DNA of 61,637 nt from Enterococcus sp. (GCF_022711995.1 NZ_JALAHI010000158.1:1-61637), one strand, 5' to 3'; positions 9,047 to 17,148 are shown, counted from the stretch's first letter. Program-made: numbers and translations. Notes: generated by a model not told the origin, from the sequence alone.

Positions 9047-9824
9047 CTGGTTTTGGCAAATCATCATCGATGGACTGATTATTTGCGGGTTCATTTTACT
9101 TTCTTTCCCATTTCTCAAAGAAAATGTTATTGGCATCCAGTTAGGGCAAAGCCAGCTGGTCATAGCGGAGCAATTGCCCAATGAATTTGTCGCAGAAGAG
9201 CCGATTCAGATCCCGACGATTGAAGAGGTTCTAACCGCGGACTCAGCGCAAGTTACTGCATATGGCTTTGTTTCCATCGAGGTCCTTCAGTTTCAACAAC
9301 CCCTCCTAATCGGGCTGACCAATCAGCAATTGAGGCGAGGGGGCGTCGTTATGTTTCCAGAACGTTCACTGACGCAAGATAATTTCGTGATCTTAGGGCA
9401 CCATTTAGGCCGAGAAAGTCTCTTATTCGGTTTGTTGAAACAAGCAAAAGTCGGAATGGAAGTGAGAGTCACTTATTTAGAACAAACGCACACTTATACG
9501 ATTGATGCAATCAAAGAAGTTGCTGAAACGGATTTAGAAGTGATCGGCAATCAGCAGCCCCACTTAACCTTGATCACTTGTCCAACACCGACTAGGACGG
9601 ATCAACGATTAGTGATTACGGCAAAGCCGATTTCAATGGCGGTAAAAGAAGATGCACAAACAGAGACTACCAAGAAAGAAACACAAAAGATAAGGCACCA
9701 ACAAAAACAGCTGTGGCAGCAGCAAGCAAGAGATAGCTGGGGCATTCTGCTGTTGCTTTTTCTGATGATGTGGGGCTGTCTCTGGGGGACCCATCGATTA
9801 ATGACACGTAAAACAAGTGACTAG
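9036..9824 (+). CDS. sortase with N- and C-terminal membrane helices
   Basis: 262 residues. Catalytic residues are visible: His122/His123 in ILGHHLG, Cys182 in LTLITC and Arg191 (or Arg187) after TRTDQR. The core resembles class A sortases, with ILGHH and LITC, and no lid motif of the pilin class was seen. However, besides the N-terminal helix (about 8-25) it has a C-terminal hydrophobic helix (about 235-255), a layout more usual in class C. A basic Lys/Gln-rich linker (about 203-230) separates core and tail. Placed directly after the WxL-interacting protein, it probably anchors the LPATG mini protein of the same cluster to peptidoglycan. Dedicated versus housekeeping role is inferred from position only. 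Confidence 0.88.
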   Translation: MKNNWFWQIIIDGLIICGFILLSFPFLKENVIGIQLGQSQLVIAEQLPNEFVAEEPIQIPTIEEVLTADSAQVTAYGFVSIEVLQFQQPLLIGLTNQQLRRGGVVMFPERSLTQDNFVILGHHLGRESLLFGLLKQAKVGMEVRVTYLEQTHTYTIDAIKEVAETDLEVIGNQQPHLTLITCPTPTRTDQRLVITAKPISMAVKEDAQTETTKKETQKIRHQQKQLWQQQARDSWGILLLLFLMMWGCLWGTHRLMTRKTSD

Positions 9825-9860
9825 TCCCTAGATAGAACTATTTAAGGCGGTGAATGATCA

Positions 9861-10343
9861 ATGAAACATAAATTTGGCTATGTGTTAGGGGCCGTTATTA
9901 TTATCGGAATGATCGATCTGGCCGCAGAACAGGTGGTATTCGCTACCATCTACAATCCATTAAATCCTTCAGAAGAAATCACTCCCAAAGATCCTCCTCT
10001 AACGGCTCCTGTCGATGAACAAGCGCCTGAGGCAGAAGAACCATCGCCTGTAAAGGAAGAGCAACCCAAAGAAACCCAACATGAGGAACAGAAATTGTCG
10101 AATGAAACCAAGCGATTTTTACCTGCTCATAAGCAATTGACGAAACGATTGACGGTGGCCGATATGTTTCTGTCAGAAGGTCTGTCGATCGATTTAGCGT
10201 TGCCTGATGAGGATTCAGGTAGTGGTGGAGATGATAAGCAGTCTTACTTGACGAACTTATGCTATTTATTTACCGGAAGCGTCCTTTATGGACAAACGAA
10301 CGATGGAGGACTTAAAACACATGTTTTTGACATTTTTGAATAA
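9861..10343 (+). CDS. unknown secreted or membrane-tethered Pro/Glu-rich protein
   Basis: 160 residues with no family recognised. An N-terminal hydrophobic stretch (about 7-28, ending VVFA) is a signal peptide or anchor. It is followed by an acidic Pro/Glu segment (about 35-85). The C-terminal part includes FLPAHKQLTKRL and LTNLCYLFTG. AAGGCGGTG lies upstream of the ATG. It sits 36 bp after the sortase, and its end overlaps the following regulator by 23 nt. It is therefore probably co-expressed with the WxL cluster, and may be an accessory surface component or a signal-sensing partner of the regulator. Confidence 0.7.
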   Translation: MKHKFGYVLGAVIIIGMIDLAAEQVVFATIYNPLNPSEEITPKDPPLTAPVDEQAPEAEEPSPVKEEQPKETQHEEQKLSNETKRFLPAHKQLTKRLTVADMFLSEGLSIDLALPDEDSGSGGDDKQSYLTNLCYLFTGSVLYGQTNDGGLKTHVFDIFE

Positions 10344-11775
10344 GGCGGATAAACGGAAACTACAACTACTTCAATATTTGGAAAATGCCGTTTCTTTATC
10401 CGAGACCAAAGAGGTGCTGATAGACAATTTGATGATGTCGGAATTTTTGATTAATAAAACCGTACAGGAATTGAATACAGACTTTTATGAATTTGGTTTG
10501 GAGGATGAATTTGGGATTGTCACCGATGGCACAGTAATCAAATTAAACGCTTCGGGTCTAGCAACCTCAGATACGGTTTTGACGTATTATTTAGACCAAT
10601 CACTGAAATTTTCGATGCTGAGAGAATGCTTTTTTGAACAGCTTGTCTCACTTTATGAATTTGCCACCAACCATTTTTTAAGTCATACCCCTGTTTACAA
10701 GGAATTCAAACTCTTTAAGCAGATTCTTAACGACTATGACATTGAAGTGACGAAGGAATTTCGGTTGGCCGGAGAAGAAAATGAGATCAGAGAATTCATA
10801 CTATTGTTTTTTATGAAAGAATATTATTTGAATCAATCGCTTTTCCCTAAAGAAATTGAGATGAAACGAAAGACATTTGATATGCTTAACGATCAGGAGT
10901 GGATGAATCCCCAGCAATCAGCTCGGATGCAGATCCGCAAAGACCAGTTTTTAGGGATTATCATCACTCGAATGTGCAATGGGCATTTTCTGCAGAATGT
11001 CGTGGAGGACGGACTGATCCATGCAGAACACTTGCGCATCGTTGAAGAGCTGCAGGCCTGGCTGGCAAAAATCGTTCCGCAGGCGAATGCAGCCACCTTG
11101 GAACGAGAAGCGCGGGAAATATTGCGGTTTTTGATTGTAGAAGGCTGGTTAGTGGAAAATGATCGTTACATTAATCAGAACCAGTACATCGCGCAATTGA
11201 ATGAACATTTCTTTTCCAAACTTACAGATCGTTTCGCCCTTTCTCCAGAGACTCTGACACTTCTTACAACGGAATTAACCAGCATTCATTATCAATTACT
11301 TTCTTTTTCTTTCAGTTCCCGTTGTGAATACCAGCATCTGGACGTCACGTATTTTTTAGAAACCTATCCAGAGTATGTGGCTTTTTGCCGCAAGTATCTC
11401 GAAGAAAACCGGAATCGACCGATTTTGTGGAACAATAAGGAGTTTCTTTTTTTTCGCTATTTGATTTTACTGATTTCAACGATTCCAGTAAAGGAGATCT
11501 CTGTTCCTCTTTATGTCTGTGTTGATTTCTCCTATGGCCGTTCCTATAATCAAATGATTCGGAATAACATTGAGAAAATCCTTGATTTAAACATTCAGTT
11601 TCAAAATTTTCCCGATGAGCAAACCCATCTGACCCTTTCTAATATGGCTTTTTATGGGGCGATGGGGATCGATCATATTCTATGGTTGTCGCCGCCGCGA
11701 CCGGTGGATTGGGTGAATTTTACCGAGAAAGTGATTGGGATTCGCAGAGAATTTTTAAAAGAACATTTTGAATAA
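10321..11775 (+). CDS. Mga-like (M-protein trans-acting) transcriptional regulator
   Basis: About 484 residues from the ATG at 10321, chosen because TGGAGGA ends 10 nt upstream. An alternative ATG at 10288 has no such site. The N-terminal part (about 1-60) looks like a winged helix-turn-helix (LSETKEVLIDNLMMSEFLINKTVQ region). The remainder is the long helical Mga/AtxA-type regulatory core. Such proteins are stand-alone virulence or surface-gene activators whose PRD-like domains may respond to PTS phosphorylation. It closes the WxL operon, so control of that operon is the obvious hypothesis. A second relative is encoded at 13950-15455. Confidence 0.8.
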   Translation: MFLTFLNKADKRKLQLLQYLENAVSLSETKEVLIDNLMMSEFLINKTVQELNTDFYEFGLEDEFGIVTDGTVIKLNASGLATSDTVLTYYLDQSLKFSMLRECFFEQLVSLYEFATNHFLSHTPVYKEFKLFKQILNDYDIEVTKEFRLAGEENEIREFILLFFMKEYYLNQSLFPKEIEMKRKTFDMLNDQEWMNPQQSARMQIRKDQFLGIIITRMCNGHFLQNVVEDGLIHAEHLRIVEELQAWLAKIVPQANAATLEREAREILRFLIVEGWLVENDRYINQNQYIAQLNEHFFSKLTDRFALSPETLTLLTTELTSIHYQLLSFSFSSRCEYQHLDVTYFLETYPEYVAFCRKYLEENRNRPILWNNKEFLFFRYLILLISTIPVKEISVPLYVCVDFSYGRSYNQMIRNNIEKILDLNIQFQNFPDEQTHLTLSNMAFYGAMGIDHILWLSPPRPVDWVNFTEKVIGIRREFLKEHFE

Positions 11776-11948
11776 TAATTTTATGAGCTGGCGGTTAGGA
11801 CAGCAAATTGAAAGATGGAATCGAAGACAGCGATGTTTTCGATTTTTTTCATTTTGTCTCTTCCTCTGTGTAGGGATTTTTTTGCAGGAATACTTTTTTT
11901 GGTGGAAATTTGGTATGATAAGGAGAGAATTGGAAAAAGAGGTGTACC

Positions 11949-12518
11949 ATGGCAGAAGGGAATCAAACCAAAGCAGTCATTGGGCAAACATTCGTTGAAC
12001 TTTGTGAAACAAAAGAAATAAATAAAATCAGTATTCAGGAATTGGCTGAAACAGCGCAGATCAATCGGCAAACCTTTTATTATCACTTTCCAGATAAAAA
12101 ATCATTGATACGTTGGATCTACCAAACAGATGCGCTGATTTATTTAACCTCCGAAAATATCTCACTGGATAATTGGGAGGAAGCAGCATTGAAAATGTTG
12201 AAGGCGATGCGACAAAATGGGCTGTTTTATCGGAAATCAGTTACCTATGATCGCGACATTTTGATGAGTGAATTTTATCAAATCACTGAGCCTTTGTTTC
12301 AGCGCTTGTTTGACGAAGTCGATGAGGAGCAGCAACTGTCGCAGCAAGACATTGCTTTTTACAGCCGTTTTTTTTCGTATGGCTGTAGCGGAATCTTAGA
12401 AACTTGGATTCGTGATGATTTTCCGGAAATGCCGTTAGAAATTGCAACGCAGCTTTTTCGTTTGGCAAAAGATGTCGAATTTTTTTCTTATCAAATTTAT
12501 CAAAAAGAGGAGCAATAA
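11949..12518 (+). CDS. TetR/AcrR family transcriptional regulator (DhaS-like C-terminus)
   Basis: 189 residues. The N-terminal TetR helix-turn-helix is clear (ISIQELAETAQINRQTFYYHF, about 26-46), followed by an all-helical ligand domain ending FFSYQIYQKEEQ. The C-terminal half resembles the TetR_C group found in DhaS-type regulators. AGAGGTG precedes the ATG and a TATGAT -10 lies about 40 bp upstream. The stop is 2 nt before the phosphatase gene, so the two form an operon. No operator was identified. The ligand is unknown. Confidence 0.85.
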   Translation: MAEGNQTKAVIGQTFVELCETKEINKISIQELAETAQINRQTFYYHFPDKKSLIRWIYQTDALIYLTSENISLDNWEEAALKMLKAMRQNGLFYRKSVTYDRDILMSEFYQITEPLFQRLFDEVDEEQQLSQQDIAFYSRFFSYGCSGILETWIRDDFPEMPLEIATQLFRLAKDVEFFSYQIYQKEEQ

Positions 12519-12520
12519 GA

Positions 12521-12979
12521 ATGACCAAAGTGTTATTTGTTTGTTTAGGAAATATTTGTCGTTCACCGATGGCAGAAGGGCTTTTTAAGCAAGCCGTAAT
12601 CGAAGGGCAATTCCCTTGGCAGATCGATTCAGCAGCCACCAGTTCATGGGAAGCTGGCAATCCCCCGCATCCAGGTACGCGCAAGGTTTTGGAAGCGGCA
12701 GGGGTTCCTTGGCAGGGAATGGTCTCCCGTAAGATCACACCCGAAGATTTTAAGACCTATGACTGGATCATAGGCATGGATCACAGCAATTATGAGGATT
12801 TACTCGCCATGGCTCCAGCCGGTACGGAGCATAAGCTATATACCTATTTAAGCATCGTTCCTGAAGCGCCAAAAGATATTCCGGATCCTTATTACACCGG
12901 TGATTTTCAGCAGACATACCAATTGATTCAAGCAGGACTCCCCCTTTGGCTGGAAAAAATTGCCCGTAGCGCCAATTAA
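12521..12979 (+). CDS. low-molecular-weight protein tyrosine phosphatase
   Basis: 152 residues. The P-loop Cys8-x5-Arg14-Ser (CLGNICRS) and the general-acid loop with DPYYTG near 125 identify the LMW-PTP family (cysteine phosphatase, cytosolic). GAGGAG overlapping the end of the TetR gene provides the ribosome-binding site. In Firmicutes such enzymes dephosphorylate tyrosine-kinase targets of capsule or stress pathways, or act on low-MW phosphate esters. No kinase or capsule gene is adjacent, so the substrate cannot be inferred here. Confidence 0.95.
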   Translation: MTKVLFVCLGNICRSPMAEGLFKQAVIEGQFPWQIDSAATSSWEAGNPPHPGTRKVLEAAGVPWQGMVSRKITPEDFKTYDWIIGMDHSNYEDLLAMAPAGTEHKLYTYLSIVPEAPKDIPDPYYTGDFQQTYQLIQAGLPLWLEKIARSAN

Positions 12980-12992
12980 AGGCAATGTTCGC

Positions 12993-13020
12993 TTGTGTTT
13001 TCCTCAGAATTTGTTAAAAT
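12993..13020 (+). promoter_or_regulatory. candidate promoter for the basic hypothetical gene
   Basis: TTGTGT (12993-12998) and TAAAAT (13015-13020) with a 16-bp spacer lie immediately after the phosphatase stop codon. This suggests that the next gene has its own transcription start with a leader of about 65 nt. Confidence 0.4.
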
Positions 13021-13091
13021 GAAAGCAATAAATGAGAACGTATGTGCGGTTTTGCGAGAAACCCGCTGCTGTTAGCAGAAAGGAAAGACCA

Positions 13092-13451
13092 ATGGAAAAG
13101 AAATCATCGCCCATCAGGCAGCTGGGCAAGTTGATTGTTATGACTTCGACAACCTTGTTGGATACTTTCTTCAGTGACAATGCCGATAAAAGAAATCAAA
13201 CCGAAAAGATCAATGAGATTCGGCAAATTTTGCAAAAAGCGGCCAGTGACAAGCATTTGGTTGTTTTGCAAGTCAAAACTAAGGTTGGTAGTTTTGAGAC
13301 GATTGCCGGATGGATCGTTGGAAAGACGGTGGCCAAAGAACAAGTCGTTTTAAAACTGCAAAGTGATCGGCAACAGATTCGCATGATCCCTTTGACGAAT
13401 GTTTTAAAGGTCAGTACATTAAAGGTCAAAGCAACGCGACCGGAAAAATAA
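13092..13451 (+). CDS. conserved-looking basic cytosolic protein, function unknown
   Basis: 119 residues from the ATG at 13092, which follows AAAGGAAAG. A longer frame from 13032 lacks such a site. There is no signal peptide or membrane helix. The C-terminal half (about 55-115) reads as short beta strands (VVLQVKTK, GWIVGKTV, VVLKLQSD, MIPLTNVLKVS). This pattern is reminiscent of small Sm-like or YolD-like beta barrels, but I cannot assign it. Its stop codon lies within the first bases of a long palindromic structure. Confidence 0.65.
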   Translation: MEKKSSPIRQLGKLIVMTSTTLLDTFFSDNADKRNQTEKINEIRQILQKAASDKHLVVLQVKTKVGSFETIAGWIVGKTVAKEQVVLKLQSDRQQIRMIPLTNVLKVSTLKVKATRPEK

Positions 13452-13563
13452 AAAAAGTCTGTGACGCAAGTCAAAACAAGATACCTAAGCAGAGATGCCG
13501 CGATGGCGTGGGAGCCATTCAGCACAGCAAAGGTAGTTGTTTTACTGCTCACAGACTTTTTTT
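13450..13563. repeat. 110-nt rod-like inverted repeat, probably a bidirectional terminator
   Basis: A nearly continuous hairpin. 13451-13464 pairs with 13549-13562 (14 bp, AAAAAAGTCTGTGA arm). It continues through GC 13466-13467/13547-13548, AGT 13469-13471/13544-13546, AAAACAA 13473-13479/TTGTTTT 13537-13543 and TACCT 13482-13486/AGGTA 13531-13535. Inside is a small hairpin GATGGC/GCCATT (13502-13507/13514-13519). A- and T-runs at the two ends make it terminator-like on both strands, but it is far longer than an ordinary terminator. It may be a mobile palindromic element or a structured RNA. Confidence 0.7.
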
Positions 13564-13631
13564 AGGTTCAGCAATGAATTGAGATCAGAGGCGTTTTTGC
13601 CAGCAGCTTTTGATTCAGAGGGGGGAAAGAC

Positions 13632-13712
13632 AAAAAAAGGAGCCTGTCAGTGGGTGGCTGACAGGCTAGGAGTTAAAAATGAAAAGTGTTAGTTAGGGTT
13701 GTTTGTTGGTAT
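13632..13712 (-). ncRNA. small RNA gene A (tandem csRNA-like pair)
   Basis: Read on the minus strand: a TATAGT -10 (13719-13724), predicted start near 13712, and an unpaired A/C-rich 5' segment. Then comes a segment complementary to AGGAGTTAAAAATGAAAA, and a 10-bp terminator stem (13641-13650/13658-13667) with loop CCACCCA and a T-run at 13632-13638. Length is about 81 nt. Gene B is a close copy: 5' segment, anti-start segment and loop are conserved while the terminator stem bases differ but still pair. This is compensatory evidence for an RNA. The -35 region is weak, suggesting activator dependence. Confidence 0.75.
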
Positions 13713-13796
13713 GCTTATACTATAGTCGCCAAATGTGAATTTTTTGTGTAGAAAAGCTTGGAAAGTTTTAAAGATTGCAGTTCAAGAAAAAAAGAC

Positions 13797-13871
13797 AAAA
13801 AAGTACCCGCCGGTGGGTGGCCGGCGGGAAGGAGTTAAAAATGAAAAAGTGTTAGGGTTGTTTGTTGGTAT
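13797..13871 (-). ncRNA. small RNA gene B (tandem csRNA-like pair)
   Basis: Second member of the pair, about 75 nt. TATAGT -10 at 13878-13883 (minus strand), start near 13871, the same 5' sequence and anti-Shine-Dalgarno/anti-AUG segment. It ends in a GC-rich 8-bp terminator stem (13806-13813/13821-13828) with the identical CCACCCA loop, then a T-run at 13797-13802. About 45 bp upstream of the -10 is also conserved with gene A. It includes two AACTT-type boxes one helical turn apart, as expected for a response-regulator site. The arrangement recalls streptococcal cia-dependent csRNAs, but identity with them is not established. Confidence 0.75.
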
Positions 13872-13949
13872 GCTTATACTATACTCATTAAATATGAATA
13901 TTTTGTGACAAAAGTTTTCGGAAGTTCTTAAGAATCGGTAACGATTCGG

Positions 13950-15455
13950 TTACACTTGCTGATTTTTTTCATTGAAGTATTTTTTCAATGTGCGGTAAAG
14001 ATCGATATATTGGGCATCCGCAGCTGCATAATCCCAAAGATAAGTGGCCATGGTTGGGTTCATTTTTTTCATTAATTGGTTGGAACTGATCACCAAGTCA
14101 TAGGTATCCTTTAGCTGCGGATCGTAAGGATCTGCTTGCACAAAGGTCAAATCTTGCAGAAATTGATTAAGTGATTGAACAAGTAAGAAGTTGTCTTCCA
14201 AAACGACACCCACATGCAACCGGTTGGAGTAGCGGATCTTGTCATAAAATGGCAGCAAGACGTGAGTAAACATCGCGGCAAACTGTTCTTGATTGATGTC
14301 GTTGATATAATCTACATTGTTCGCGGAGCGATAGTCGGTAAAAAATTGATCAATATGCTGATGCAATTGTTCTTGCGGCAGTCCGTGATCCATTGACGGC
14401 GTAAGCAGTCGATAGATATTAGGAAAGGGTTGACGGAAGACATAGTTGCCAAAAGCTGCATTGATCAGATTGCCAATCAGGATCGGATCGTCCAAAAGCT
14501 CTTGTTGTTCAGCAAAATAAGTTTGCTTCATCTGGGCAAGAAAATCTGAGACCAGCGGATAGATCGGATTTTGCTTCGTTGTATAAAAAGCCAATGCCTG
14601 TTGCAAAGAAGGATCTTCCTCAGACAAGTAGAAAGGCAGCATTTGCGAGAGGAGATAGATAAAGCTGGATTCTCCTTTAAGCTGTTTTTCTGTCAGTTCA
14701 GTTTCTGCTGTTAACGTGTCGCGTAAGCGATTAAAATCATAATAGCGGTTATTTTTCATCAAAAAATTATAGCGGCGATCGTATTTAGCAAAGTTGGCTT
14801 TTCTCATACGCAAAAGGATCAGAGCAGCAAAATATTTTAATTCCAGCTTCCCTAGATAGGAACGAGAAATCGGAAAATAGCTAGCAAAGGCATCGACAAA
14901 TGCTTCTGCATCAGATTCTGAAACGGCAAAGGGCCATTTGATCCCTCGAACACCTAGCCAGATAATATTGAACAAGGAAAGCCGTGCTAAGCGCTCATCG
15001 CCAACGAGATTGGATTCTGTATAAGTAAAACGCAAGTGAAACTGCTTTAAATGATTCTTTAAATATTCGAATTTTCGGGATACTGTTGAACGGCTGACAT
15101 CATATTTCTTACAAAAATCCGTAATCGTCGGATTTTCTTCATTCAGCATATAAAGAACATATAAAAATGGTACGCTCTTGTTCAAAAGATAAAATCGGTA
15201 CTCATCAATCGTCGCCGCAATATTTTGGGGCTGCAGCTTGCCACCACGTCCAAGTATCGACAAGTGATCCGGGGTCAACTCGTGTAAATCCTGATCGATC
15301 TCAGTTAGCTCAATAAATGTTTGCTGATAGCTCAAATCCATTTCTTTAGCTAATTGCGCGATTGGATGATTTGGATTTTGTAAAGTAAGCATGCGCCGGA
15401 ATAATTTAAATTTGATCAACGTCTGCGGATCCATCATAAGTTCTTCGTAAAACAT
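13950..15455 (-). CDS. Mga-like helix-turn-helix transcriptional regulator
   Basis: 501 residues. N-terminal HTH regions around 25-60 and 110-150 (ITDFCKKYDVSRSTVSRKFEYL is a good helix-turn-helix) precede the long helical Mga-type core with a PRD-like segment. The ATG at 15455 follows AAAGGAGGAT. It is a paralogue-type relative of the regulator at 10321 but clearly diverged. It is monocistronic. Directly downstream in the same orientation lie the two small-RNA genes. Targets are unknown; surface or carbohydrate genes are the family norm. Confidence 0.8.
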   Translation of the reverse strand: MFYEELMMDPQTLIKFKLFRRMLTLQNPNHPIAQLAKEMDLSYQQTFIELTEIDQDLHELTPDHLSILGRGGKLQPQNIAATIDEYRFYLLNKSVPFLYVLYMLNEENPTITDFCKKYDVSRSTVSRKFEYLKNHLKQFHLRFTYTESNLVGDERLARLSLFNIIWLGVRGIKWPFAVSESDAEAFVDAFASYFPISRSYLGKLELKYFAALILLRMRKANFAKYDRRYNFLMKNNRYYDFNRLRDTLTAETELTEKQLKGESSFIYLLSQMLPFYLSEEDPSLQQALAFYTTKQNPIYPLVSDFLAQMKQTYFAEQQELLDDPILIGNLINAAFGNYVFRQPFPNIYRLLTPSMDHGLPQEQLHQHIDQFFTDYRSANNVDYINDINQEQFAAMFTHVLLPFYDKIRYSNRLHVGVVLEDNFLLVQSLNQFLQDLTFVQADPYDPQLKDTYDLVISSNQLMKKMNPTMATYLWDYAAADAQYIDLYRTLKKYFNEKNQQV

Positions 15456-15516
15456 AAATATCCTCCTTTAATGGGTCTATTGTACCTGTTTTTAGTTCAA
15501 CTGTCAGTCTTTTATC

Positions 15517-15551
15517 AAAAAAAAAGACCTACCTTGCAAAATTGGTAGGTC
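15517..15551 (-). terminator. terminator of brnQ
   Basis: On the minus strand GACCTACC (15544-15551 side) pairs with GGTAGGTC (15526-15533 side), 8 bp, followed by a run of eight to nine T. A classic intrinsic terminator just after brnQ. Confidence 0.85.
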
Positions 15552-15563
15552 ATTTTTAATGAA

Positions 15564-16925
15564 TTAATGATTTTTGACGGATTTCGGTTCTTTTTTGTAC
15601 CAAACCCAAGCAAGACCGAGGATGAAACCGATAACTGCGGGTGTCAGCCACCCCATACCAATCTCGAAGAAAGGCAGGTACTTCTCTGCTGTTTTTAAGA
15701 GGTATTGGACGACCGTCGTGTCCCGAAGGATCGCTGGACTCGCATTTAAGCCATCGATGATAGCTGCCACCAAAGTGAAATACGTCGTCATGCGATAGAC
15801 ACTGGCACGATGCTGGAACAACGGGCTGATGATCGCCAACAAAATCAATGTAATCGCCAATGGATAGATAAACATCAGAACGGGAGTTGAGAATTCAATG
15901 ATCTTCGTCAAGCCGACATTTGCAAAGACTGCTGGCAGAATGCTGGCAACAGCACTGAAAAACAAGTAGCTTTTTGCTGGAAACAATTCTGCAAAGGTTT
16001 CAGCAAACGCAGTGATCAACCCGATGGCTGTTTTCAAACAGGCTAAAATGACGATCAATGCCAGCAACAGACTGCCGGCACGGCCTAAGTAGTGATTCGC
16101 TACTTGTGCCAATGCGATCCCACCATTGGCGCTGATCGCAAATTTTCCGAGGCTCATCGCTCCCATATAAGAGAGTAATGTATAGATGATTCCCATCAAA
16201 AGGATACTGATAGAGCCAGAAAGAATCGTATCTTTTGCGATTTCAGAGGGCTTGGTGATGCCCATGTTACGGATCGCAGTGACGATAATGATCCCAAAAG
16301 CCAAAGAGGCTAGCGCATCCAGTGTATTGTAGCCATTTGTAAAACCAGTGAAGAAGGCGTGTTCTTGGTACAACTGGGAAACCGGGGCTTCTTGGATCGA
16401 ACCCATAGGTTGCGTAAAAGCAAAGACTAAAAGTAAGCCAAGCAATACCAGAAAGAGCGGGTTCAAAAATTTTCCTACATAATCCAATATCTTACTAGGC
16501 TTGCGAGAAAACCACCAGGCAGCGCCAAAAAACAGAATGGAAAACAAGGCCAATAAGGGGGCTTGGAGGTCTGGAGAAACGAAGGGAACCAAACCGATCT
16601 CAAAGGATGTCGTAGCCAAACGAGGCAATGCAAAAAAAGGACCAATCACTAAATAAAGTAAAACCGTAAAAATAATAGCATAACGACGATTGATCCGTGA
16701 AGCTAACTCGAAGACCCCGGTACTTTGGGAAAGACCGAATGCGATGACCCCTAAAAAGGGTAACCCAATCCCAGTCACTAAGAAACCAAGATTAGCGAGC
16801 AGCACATTGCTGCCGGCTTCTTGTCCCATATGCACCGGGAATATCAAGTTTCCTGCACCAAAGAATAGACCAAACAACATAGAACCAACGTACAAATAGT
16901 CTTGAATGCGTAACTTTTTCTTCAT
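15564..16925 (-). CDS. brnQ: branched-chain amino acid transport system II carrier protein
   Basis: 453 residues, all-helical with about 12 hydrophobic segments. The N-terminal [18 protein letters not shown] motif is characteristic of BrnQ/LIVCS family sodium- or proton-coupled Leu/Ile/Val importers of the cytoplasmic membrane. Full length for the family. TAGGAG precedes the ATG. It is monocistronic with its own terminator. The 220-bp leader upstream has strong secondary-structure potential, but no T-box motif was found. Confidence 0.95.
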   Translation of the reverse strand: MKKKLRIQDYLYVGSMLFGLFFGAGNLIFPVHMGQEAGSNVLLANLGFLVTGIGLPFLGVIAFGLSQSTGVFELASRINRRYAIIFTVLLYLVIGPFFALPRLATTSFEIGLVPFVSPDLQAPLLALFSILFFGAAWWFSRKPSKILDYVGKFLNPLFLVLLGLLLVFAFTQPMGSIQEAPVSQLYQEHAFFTGFTNGYNTLDALASLAFGIIIVTAIRNMGITKPSEIAKDTILSGSISILLMGIIYTLLSYMGAMSLGKFAISANGGIALAQVANHYLGRAGSLLLALIVILACLKTAIGLITAFAETFAELFPAKSYLFFSAVASILPAVFANVGLTKIIEFSTPVLMFIYPLAITLILLAIISPLFQHRASVYRMTTYFTLVAAIIDGLNASPAILRDTTVVQYLLKTAEKYLPFFEIGMGWLTPAVIGFILGLAWVWYKKEPKSVKNH

Positions 16926-17148
16926 AAAAATTTACTCCTATAGTTCTTTAGTTTTAAAAAAAATAACAAAAAAACGATCAAATAGCAACTCTTAGTTAGT
17001 CAAAGACCAAAAAAAGAAACTAGAGAACAAGCAGCAAGACAACGACTCGGCAAGGACAAGCGGGCAGTGCTTTACCGCAATGGTAAGAGCTGTCTACTGT
17101 TCTTCTAAATCATTTCGTCTGCAACTTGTACCCTAGTTTAGTATGGAA
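16926..17148 (-). other. structured leader or terminator region between lysine ABC operon and brnQ
   Basis: On the minus strand this region contains a hairpin TTACC-ATTGC-GGTAA (17072-17086). Around it are partly complementary flanks (AGAACA and AGACA boxes near 17085-17105 with TGTCT and TGTTCT boxes near 17023-17045). A T-rich tract follows. It could end the upstream ABC operon and may also attenuate brnQ. No leader peptide or known riboswitch was recognised. Confidence 0.35.

Noticed and set aside
9036-9824. Class C pilin sortase
   Set aside because: The C-terminal helix fits, but there is no lid motif and no pilin genes; core motifs are class-A-like.
11768-11998. 76-residue hydrophobic plus-strand frame
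   Set aside because: It overlaps the TetR gene start and has no ribosome-binding site or recognisable family.
13672-13696. Plus-strand Shine-Dalgarno plus ATG with a 5-codon peptide, repeated with 4 codons at 13830-13855
   Set aside because: Both frames stop almost at once and are followed by no gene on the plus strand. The conserved sequence is better explained as the complement of the minus-strand small RNAs with terminator and promoter in the right order.
16926-17148. T-box or leader peptide controlling brnQ
   Set aside because: No AGGTGG-type T-box core, stem I landmarks or Leu/Ile/Val-rich short frame could be found on the minus strand.
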